This document shows, one piece after another, positions 43,605-49,262 of a stretch of 49,262 bases of DNA (within the stretch, counting starts at the first letter, position 1; every line of letters begins with the position of its first letter). The notes below the pieces were generated by a model, which made no database searches, was not told the DNA's origin, and saw nothing but the letters and a program-made list of their open reading frames with translations. Position numbers and translations under genes: made by a program. Source of the stretch: Verrucomicrobiia bacterium (GTDB lineage: Bacteria; Verrucomicrobiota; Verrucomicrobiia; JABWAM01); contig JADZFN010000063.1 of the NCBI GenBank assembly GCA_020849895.1, forward strand, positions 1 to 49,262, written 5' to 3'.

Positions 43605-44699
43605 ATGCATGCGAATGCGGACCAAGCCGAGAACCTGTTTGAGCGCCTATTCTCGTACTCGCCGCGCCCCGGGAGAACCCCCCTCGAAGACTACTGCACC
43701 GAGGCTTTGGCGTGGTGTCTTCTCAAGTCCCCATCATTTCGCCAGCAGTTTCTTCACCGTGTCGATTCCAACCGCACGTGGGGTGAAGTGGACGTTGCGA
43801 CGCAGTACTCTTACCGAACGAGTGGCGAAGAGGAGGAAGCTGAAGCCACTTCGGACGCCGGCCGTTTCGACCTCCTCATCACAAGTCGAGACTCCACAGA
43901 CGTTGCGGTGGTCATCGAGTCAAAGGTTGATGCCGATTTTGGCTATCAGCAGCTGAGTCGATATTCGAAATCTCCCGCATTGCGCAAATACACGACAACC
44001 ACAGTTGTCACTTTGCTGAAATACGCATCGAAACCAAAGGGTGCGACTGTTCACGTTCGATGGGCCGAGGTTCAGCAAATGCTGGCCGGCACCGGAACCC
44101 AAGAATCCGCGGCTTCATTTCTCCAGCAGTTTGCCGATTTCCTTAAGCGCAGAGGCCTCTACCCCATGAAACTCTCACCAATCACCGTAGACAAGTTGGG
44201 ATCCTTGGAATGCACGATGTGCGCCATCGTCGAGATGAAGCAGATCTTGGAGGCCGTTGCGACGGGAACCGAGGTATTGGGGAGCAAGCGGCGAGCAAGG
44301 TTTGATTTGGGAACGCAGGAAGCGTTTCACCGAAGCTGGGTGGGTTACCGATCGGTTGGTGGTGCACCATGGTTCTGGATGGGCTTTGTGTTCGATCACA
44401 AACGCAAGGAGACAGTGCTCTGGGTGGACATGACCATCGAGAAGGATCGGCGCAACCTCAAAGCTGAGCTTCCGAAAGAAGTGCGTGCCGCCTTTAAACT
44501 GCTTCCTCAATACCTTCGCACGGGCGAACCGAGTATCTACGTCAACACCGGCGCCCTAAATGAAGGAAAAAACACAACCTTCGGTTTTGTGCAGCCCATG
44601 CCGAATCCGGAGACACCTGATCCCGAAGAGGTCGCTCGTTGGTTTGAGGAAACCCTCAAGGGCGCTCATGAGATTGCGAGTCTTGCAAGGAAGCAGTAG
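43605..44699 (+). CDS. PD-(D/E)XK nuclease family protein (PDDEXK_4-like)
   Basis: The 364-aa protein has the PD-(D/E)XK core: Glu28 in LEDY, Asp89 in GRFDLLIT, Glu105 and Lys107 in VVIESK, and a following Gln116 in YQQLSRY. This pattern fits the PF14281-like family and not a classical restriction endonuclease with a known site. The C-terminal half (about 200-340), with WFWMGFVFDHKRKETVLWVDMTIEK, may be a target-recognition or regulatory domain. No methyltransferase is nearby. It begins 58 bp after the ADP-ribosylglycohydrolase fusion, in the same direction. Confidence 0.8.
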   Translation: MHANADQAENLFERLFSYSPRPGRTPLEDYCTEALAWCLLKSPSFRQQFLHRVDSNRTWGEVDVATQYSYRTSGEEEEAEATSDAGRFDLLITSRDSTDVAVVIESKVDADFGYQQLSRYSKSPALRKYTTTTVVTLLKYASKPKGATVHVRWAEVQQMLAGTGTQESAASFLQQFADFLKRRGLYPMKLSPITVDKLGSLECTMCAIVEMKQILEAVATGTEVLGSKRRARFDLGTQEAFHRSWVGYRSVGGAPWFWMGFVFDHKRKETVLWVDMTIEKDRRNLKAELPKEVRAAFKLLPQYLRTGEPSIYVNTGALNEGKNTTFGFVQPMPNPETPDPEEVARWFEETLKGAHEIASLARKQ

Positions 44700-44824
44700 A
44701 TCCGGCATACGCGTTCCGCCGCAGAACTCCTGAAAGGGGGCGATTTCAGCGGAATTGGCTGTTTCACTATTCGGTGAAATGTCCCTCACACGGCACGAGG
44801 ACCTGATGAAGGGCGACTTGGAGT

Positions 44825-46234
44825 TCAGCGTCCATCAGGCGCGTCTGGTGGCGAGATTCCTGGGCGAGGTTTCAGAGCTTTGGCGAGCCAGGCGATGATA
44901 ACGCGTTCGGTTTCCGGGGCGACAGATTGGTTCCCGGCAGCTTCGACTTCTCCCAACTTCCAGCCGGCCTTGCGCAGGACGACCTCCACCGTCGCCCGCT
45001 CAGGGGCGAGAAGGCGGTAGATGTAGCTGCACCCGCGGCGGACCCGTCGAGCGTAGGCACCCACGCAGTTGCTCTGCCGATAGCCTTCTTCGAGGAGGTC
45101 TTCCTCGGTGGTGAGCGGAATCAGGTGCTCGCTTCCCGGGAACGGGGGCGGTGGAAGCCGCGCGGCTCCCGTGGGGCGTAGACCAGCCCGTTTCATCCTC
45201 TCCACGAGGCTGTCGTGGAGTGCGCGAAGCTGCGTGATGCGGGTGAGTCGGCGCGCGGGTCGCGCGTCACCGAGGAGACGCCGCATCTCGACGATATCCG
45301 CGAGGTGTCGCGCGCAGGTCAGGGTCTGCGAAACGGCACGGGCTTGTTCGAGCAGGCTAGGACTCGTCCAGTCGGTGGTTTCGGGCCGAAGGAACATGAG
45401 GAGGCTCGCCGCATCCATCGGGGGGCAATGGCTCAGGAACTTCATGATCGGGGGATGCTGCATCCGGTCCCGCAGCCGAAGCAGAAGGCCGGTCTGGCAG
45501 GCATCGGGTTGCACCTTTCTCAGCACGCGCACGGCGGCCTCGGTTCCGACAAAACCAAGCCATTCGGCGATGTGGCGTTGCTTGTGGCGCAGGAGGGAAC
45601 GTGCGGCGCGCAGGGGGCGCTGAACGGCGGGACGGCGGTAGACCCAGTTGGAAGCCAGCGCGTAAGCGAGGGCGGGGTTGGAAACGAGAAGATCTTCGGC
45701 TCCCGGGCACCGGGCCAAGAAGCTCAGAAGGTGCCACTGCCTTTCCGGAAAAGGAGCGACCAGCGTGGCCACTTTCGGAGGGATCGCGCTGAAGTACTCC
45801 CGAAGACGGCTTCGTTCTCGCGCCTGCTGCTTCTCATGCTTCCGCTGCATCTCCTCGCACAGGGCGCGCGTGTCTTCGTCGAGTTCCTCATCGGCAAGGC
45901 CATCGAGAGGAGGAATGTCTTCTTCGCGGGTTGTCTCATCCGGCCAGGAGGTGTCCCAGCGCCTCGTCTTCGAGTGGACGTAGGTATCCCCAAGGTCGTG
46001 AAACCCGAGACGGATAAAGGGGCGACACGGCCGCCATTGGGGACGGGCCTTGGTCTTCGTCCACGCCCGCATCTCCGGCCAAGGCGCCATGACGATGATG
46101 CGACTGGCGCTGAAGACGTAGAGCTTGCCGTTCTTGGAGCTGATGCCAGGCCGGAAACGCCGTCGGTCCATGACCGTACCGCCAAAGAGCCGCGCGGCCT
46201 CCGCCACGAAGTCGGTGGGCGCAGAAGAATCCAT
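44825..46234 (-). CDS. PcfJ-like domain protein
   Basis: The 469-aa protein from ATG 46234 has a long helical N-terminal and middle part, and near the end the PcfJ signature: GYRQSNCVGAYARRVRRGCSY, then ERATVEVVLRKAGWKLGEVE and the asparagine-rich VEAAGNQSVAPETERVIIAWL. PcfJ proteins occur on conjugative plasmids and integrative elements. Their biochemical role is not established. Here it is transcribed away from the DUF2779 gene across a roughly 100-bp divergent region. Further in-frame codons to 46393 lie in that region and do not look like protein. Confidence 0.8.
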   Translation of the reverse strand: MDSSAPTDFVAEAARLFGGTVMDRRRFRPGISSKNGKLYVFSASRIIVMAPWPEMRAWTKTKARPQWRPCRPFIRLGFHDLGDTYVHSKTRRWDTSWPDETTREEDIPPLDGLADEELDEDTRALCEEMQRKHEKQQARERSRLREYFSAIPPKVATLVAPFPERQWHLLSFLARCPGAEDLLVSNPALAYALASNWVYRRPAVQRPLRAARSLLRHKQRHIAEWLGFVGTEAAVRVLRKVQPDACQTGLLLRLRDRMQHPPIMKFLSHCPPMDAASLLMFLRPETTDWTSPSLLEQARAVSQTLTCARHLADIVEMRRLLGDARPARRLTRITQLRALHDSLVERMKRAGLRPTGAARLPPPPFPGSEHLIPLTTEEDLLEEGYRQSNCVGAYARRVRRGCSYIYRLLAPERATVEVVLRKAGWKLGEVEAAGNQSVAPETERVIIAWLAKALKPRPGISPPDAPDGR

Positions 46235-46334
46235 GCCCACAGTCTGCCCGCTCGGGTGATCGGCGTTCAGGGAGGAGAATGGGGACAATGTCTGCCCTTC
46301 TGGAGTGCAGGGTGATTTGGCATAATGAGCGCCG

Positions 46335-46856
46335 ATGAAAGCTCCGCCCACGGTCTCCAAGTCCAAGTACATGGCGGGCCGCCAGTGCCCCAAGCTCCTG
46401 TGGTGCCACTACCATCGCAAGGACCTGTTTCCCGAGGAGGATGAGCGGATCCAGGCGATCTTCGGCCAAGGACACGAGGTCGGGGATTATGCAAAGCGGC
46501 TCTTCCCCGGGGGCATCGAGGTGGAACGCGACCACTGGGACTTTGACGGCATCGTCACCGAGTCCACGCAGTTGCTCAGCGAGCGGAAACCCCTGTTCGA
46601 AGCGGGCTTTCGTCACGCAGGTGGGTTCGCGCGGGTGGACATTCTCAACCCCGTGGGGCGCGACCAGTGGGACATCGTGGAGGTGAAAAGTTCGACGAAG
46701 GTCAAGGACGTGCACCTGGAGGACATCGCCTTCCAGCGGTTCGTCTACGAGGGGGCGGGCATCAAGGTGCGGCGAACCCGACTGATGCTCGTCAATAACC
46801 AGTATGTGCGACGGGGGCGATCGATCCTCGACAGCTCCTCAAGGTCGAGGATGTGA
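46335..46856 (+). CDS. DUF2779 nuclease, N-terminal fragment (Cas4-like PD-(D/E)XK)
   Basis: The 173 codons read VSKSKYMAGRQCPKLLWCHY (the first cluster cysteine in CPKLLW), then the nuclease core with FARVDILNP and DIVEVKSSTKVKD (Asp, Glu and Lys of the catalytic site), as in Cas4-like parts of DUF2779 proteins. The frame breaks at a run of five Gs (46813-46817). One extra G would carry the family text on as AIDPRQLLKVEDVTDGVNEL. The present frame stops at 46854-46856, sharing GTGA with the next frame. Either a mutation, an assembly error, or two separate polypeptides. Confidence 0.75.
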   Translation: MKAPPTVSKSKYMAGRQCPKLLWCHYHRKDLFPEEDERIQAIFGQGHEVGDYAKRLFPGGIEVERDHWDFDGIVTESTQLLSERKPLFEAGFRHAGGFARVDILNPVGRDQWDIVEVKSSTKVKDVHLEDIAFQRFVYEGAGIKVRRTRLMLVNNQYVRRGRSILDSSSRSRM

Positions 46857-47809
46857 CCGATGGCGTGAACGAGCTCATGGCGGGGGTGAGCCAGCAACTT
46901 CGGGAGATGCAGACGGTCATTGGGAGTTCACGACAGCCCGCGGTAGGCATCGGTCCCCACTGCTCCGCGCCCTATGACTGCCCGCTGATGGACGTCTGCT
47001 GGAAGCGGGTTCCCGAGCACAGCGTCTTCACGCTCGGGAGTTCCAAGAAGGCGTGGGAGTGGTACGAGCAGGGATACCGGGGCATCAAAAACCTTCCGCC
47101 GACGCTCGATTTCACCAAGAAACAGGCGATTCAGGTCCGCGCCGCTCGGACCGGAAAACCCTTCGCGAACCCCGAGGTTCTCCGGGAGTTTCTGCAGGAG
47201 CTTCGGTACCCCCTGCATTTCCTCGATTTCGAGACGATTGGGACGGCCGTGCCGCTCTTCGATGACGCGCGCCCCTATCAGCAGGTCCCTTTCCAGTTCT
47301 CCCTGCATGTGGTCGATTCCGAGGGGGCGAAGCCGGTTCATCATTCCTTCCTCGCAGAGGACGCGGCAGACCCTCGGCGCGCCTTCCTGAAGCGTTTGGT
47401 GAGCGAACTGGGCTCGAAGGGGTCGGTCATCGCTTACAAAGCCTCGTTTGAGGCAAGGGTGATGAAGGAAACCTGCAAGATGCTTCCCGAGTTCGAGCCG
47501 TGGCGGAAGCGGGTGGAGAAGCGAATGGTGGACCTCTTGGTGCCCTTCCGGAACTTCGGCTACTACCACCCCGACCAAGACGGCAGCGCCTCGATGAAAG
47601 CCGTCCTGCCCGCGATCACGGGGCGTGGCTACGATGAGCTGGCGATTCAGGAAGGGGAAACCGCCGGGCTGCGTTTCCTCGAGATGGTTTCTGGGAACCT
47701 CCCCGAGGCAAAGCGACGGAAAATCCGCGCGGACCTTGAGGCCTATTGCGGACTCGACACCCTGGGCATGGTGTGGATCGTGGATCGACTTCGGGAACTG
47801 GCCAGATAA
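46853..47809 (+). CDS. DUF2779 protein, C-terminal fragment (DEDD-like exonuclease domain)
   Basis: The 318-aa frame begins at GTG 46853 overlapping the stop of the N-terminal fragment. It has HCSAPYDCPLMDVC, whose cysteines with those of CPKLLW would complete an iron-sulfur site, and a DEDD-type exonuclease pattern: LHFLDFETIG, SVIAYKASFEARVMKE and LEAYCGLDTLGMVWI. In complete family members the two fragments form one protein of about 500 aa. Such proteins are nucleases of unknown role, sometimes near defence genes. The GTGA overlap means coupled translation of two parts is possible. Confidence 0.75.
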   Translation: MTDGVNELMAGVSQQLREMQTVIGSSRQPAVGIGPHCSAPYDCPLMDVCWKRVPEHSVFTLGSSKKAWEWYEQGYRGIKNLPPTLDFTKKQAIQVRAARTGKPFANPEVLREFLQELRYPLHFLDFETIGTAVPLFDDARPYQQVPFQFSLHVVDSEGAKPVHHSFLAEDAADPRRAFLKRLVSELGSKGSVIAYKASFEARVMKETCKMLPEFEPWRKRVEKRMVDLLVPFRNFGYYHPDQDGSASMKAVLPAITGRGYDELAIQEGETAGLRFLEMVSGNLPEAKRRKIRADLEAYCGLDTLGMVWIVDRLRELAR

Positions 47810-47835
47810 TTTTGCGCCTGCGTTAAACTCTCGCC

Positions 47836-48189
47836 ATGTGGCTCTTCACCCAGTTCGGCTTCTACAGCATCGTCCGCAAACAGGACGGCATCCACGTCCG
47901 CGGCCGGGTCCGCAAAGACCTGGAAAACCTGAAGGCGGCGGCGAAGCTTGAAGGCGAGATCCTCGACTGGCGCAAACCCAAGCCTGGCGGGTACAAGGCC
48001 GACTACCCTTACCGGATCATCCTGACCGACAACACCGATCTCCGCCGCATCATGTGCCTCCTTGCCGACATCCTCGACTACCCCAACTTCAAGGGCCACA
48101 TCGAAGCGGACCCCATCCAGAGGGAACGGGACGAGGCCTACTTCAAGGTGTGGGACGTGATGCGGAGAGCGCTCGGGAACGACACCTGA
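47836..48189 (+). CDS. Small protein of unknown function
   Basis: The 117-aa protein starts with WLFTQFGFYSIVRKQDGIHV and ends FKGHIEADPIQRERDEAYFKVWDVMRRALG. Its compact alpha/beta character and the motif YRIILTDNTDLRRIM suggest a conserved small domain. I do not recognise it. It follows the DUF2779 fragment by 26 bp and converges with the next gene. Independent of that fragment, it has a good start at ATG 47836. Confidence 0.65.
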   Translation: MWLFTQFGFYSIVRKQDGIHVRGRVRKDLENLKAAAKLEGEILDWRKPKPGGYKADYPYRIILTDNTDLRRIMCLLADILDYPNFKGHIEADPIQRERDEAYFKVWDVMRRALGNDT

Positions 48190-48226
48190 GGGATCGTCAC
48201 TCGGGAGCGGGTCAGGATTGGTGTCT

Positions 48227-48802
48227 CTACGCAAGTCGTGCAGCCACGTGCTTCTGCACCAGTTTGGCAAGGTCCTCCAGGTACGGCTCGATTGTTGCCA
48301 CACATTTCTCCGCAACGGTCCGCTGCTCAGCAATAGGGCACTCGAGTTTGAGCGATGGAACAGCGAGGCTGAGTGCCACCGATTTGCCCTTGTCCTTGAG
48401 GGAGTAGCCCAAGCCTCCATATTTGTTCAGCAACCAGTCATGAATTGGTTGGAAACCGTCGAACAGTGCGTTCCAGCGCTCGCGTTTGATGTGCACATCA
48501 AATTTTCCTTCGGCCAGCTTGTGAATCATGAAGAACGCCTTCTCTCGAGATGGGATGTCGGGATGATGAAATACAGCCCATGTTCCATTCTTCCGATGGC
48601 CTTTTGGCTGTTCGGTCATATTCAAGCCCCCGTTTGATGCAATGCGCCGGTACTCACGCATGAACTCGGTGATGTATGCATCGGATTGTGGCTGAGGCTT
48701 GTTGCAGGCCGCTTGAAACAGAGATTGCTTGAATCGTGTGCGCGTGGCTTGGTTGGGGCCCGCATCGCTCATGATGGCCATCAGGTTCTCATACGTGACC
48801 AT
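48227..48802 (-). CDS. Protein of unknown function (191 aa)
   Basis: The 191-aa soluble protein reads ATRTRFKQSLFQAACNKPQPQ at the N-terminus and HDWLLNKYGGLGYSLKDKGK later. There is no known motif, signal peptide or membrane segment. It lies convergent to the 117-aa gene. The base composition is a little less GC-rich than the core genes, consistent with an accessory region. Confidence 0.6.
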   Translation of the reverse strand: MVTYENLMAIMSDAGPNQATRTRFKQSLFQAACNKPQPQSDAYITEFMREYRRIASNGGLNMTEQPKGHRKNGTWAVFHHPDIPSREKAFFMIHKLAEGKFDVHIKRERWNALFDGFQPIHDWLLNKYGGLGYSLKDKGKSVALSLAVPSLKLECPIAEQRTVAEKCVATIEPYLEDLAKLVQKHVAARLA

Positions 48803-49188
48803 GGCCTCCTACAACGCTCAACCACTTCAGGCCAGCCACTGAAAACCGCGAGGAACCTGGACATTTGATGTCGGCATGGTCAGCAAGAGCATCCCAGTAG
48901 CGTCCCGAGCGCTGGGCGAGAGGGCGTGGATCAGGTGGTGGCGCTATGCCGAACATGCGGGGGTCTCCCGAGAACCGAGCGTTGCACAGGAGGATTCATG
49001 GTCAAAGTGCGAAATCCAGATGAGCGAGACTTGGTCAGTCAGTATCATCGAGCACGTCAGGCGACTCGTAGCGGGCGACCTGCTCCAACGGCTCGGTCAA
49101 CAGGTGGAGATCCCGGGCCAGCCAGCCGAGTCGGGCGGGACTGTAACCTAAACTGTGTAAACGAGGATGGGGCCTCGGGTTCAGGTTG
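48803..49188. other. Gene-less stretch, with minus-strand coding-like text
   Basis: No recognised gene lies in these 386 bp. On the minus strand, about 37 codons ending at 49035 read SPARLGWLARDLHLLTEPLE and continue to a stop, with mostly G/C at third positions, which suggests a tail of a decayed or unrecognised gene. I cannot assign it to a family. No repeat or RNA gene was seen. Confidence 0.3.
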
Positions 49189-49262
49189 TTAATCGGCCAG
49201 CTCCGGCGAAAGTCGTTCGCCAAAGATGACGGAAAGTTGGTTCATGACGATATCCCAGCCCT
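49189..49262 (-). CDS. C-terminal end of a protein cut by the window edge
   Basis: Twenty-three codons on the minus strand read GWDIVMNQLSVIFGERLSPE and end at stop codon 49189-49191. The gene continues beyond the right end of the window. Too little is visible to name it. Confidence 0.4.
   Translation of the reverse strand, partial: GWDIVMNQLSVIFGERLSPELAD

Noticed and set aside
1-49262. CRISPR arrays, rRNA genes, integrase or phage structural genes
   Set aside because: No regularly spaced direct repeats, no rRNA-like sequence, and no recombinase or capsid motif were seen on either strand.

Overview
The window is GC-rich and looks chromosomal. The most likely source is a member of the Verrucomicrobiota (PVC group), perhaps an Opitutae or Lentisphaeria-like lineage. 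This is inferred from gene content: a prepilin-type protein with an H-x9-DG motif, a PEP-CTERM autotransporter-like protein, LamG and glycoside hydrolase proteins, and Gfo/Idh, LacI and MFS genes in one cluster, plus a GldA/GldF/GldG/DUF4340 ABC cassette. No 16S rRNA or other taxonomic marker is present, so the assignment is inference.

Layout. (1) 1-8.2 kb: tRNA-Asn(GTT), a beta-CASP metallo-beta-lactamase nuclease, a thioredoxin-like [2Fe-2S] ferredoxin, then a tightly packed surface polysaccharide run: two GT4-type glycosyltransferases, a WecA/MraY-like sugar-phosphate transferase with an extra cytosolic domain, and a Wzy/WaaL-type ligase fused to TPR repeats. (2) 8.3-13.5 kb: guaA, divergent from an mgtA-type Mg2+ P-type ATPase whose N-terminus has no ATG/GTG/TTG start, coupled to an EIIA(PTS)-like protein. 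(3) 13.4-18.6 kb: minus-strand ABC exporter cassette (ATPase, permease, GldG-like, DUF4340). (4) 18.8-31.4 kb: minus-strand carbohydrate cluster: PEP-CTERM protein, pseudopilin, LamG protein, large clan GH-A glycoside hydrolase, LacI regulator, Gfo/Idh dehydrogenase, MFS transporter and a DUF4197 protein. Two near-identical palindromes next to TTGAC -35 boxes, before the PEP-CTERM gene and before the dehydrogenase, point to a local LacI regulon. A frameshifted uroporphyrinogen-decarboxylase-family remnant lies upstream.

(5) 31.45-31.80 kb: a tmRNA gene (ssrA) with predicted tag ANESLALAA. (6) 32-37.6 kb: an iron or other TonB-dependent uptake operon: AraC regulator, TonB-dependent receptor, PepSY protein, ExbB, ExbD, TonB, followed by a short remnant of a pyridine nucleotide-disulfide oxidoreductase. 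(7) 37.9-49.3 kb: a patchy accessory region with an alpha/beta hydrolase, two unknown proteins, an inverted repeat that may be IS ends, then an unknown protein, a zinc-ribbon/ADP-ribosylglycohydrolase fusion, a PD-(D/E)XK nuclease, a PcfJ-like protein, a DUF2779 nuclease split by a one-base frameshift, two more unknown proteins, and a gene cut by the window end.

The most interesting stretch for an undescribed system is 41.7-47.8 kb. It combines an ADP-ribose hydrolase fusion with several nuclease-like proteins, which resembles a defence or mobile-element island. That role is inference from domains and context. Most long antisense reading frames are shadows caused by high GC and are left out.
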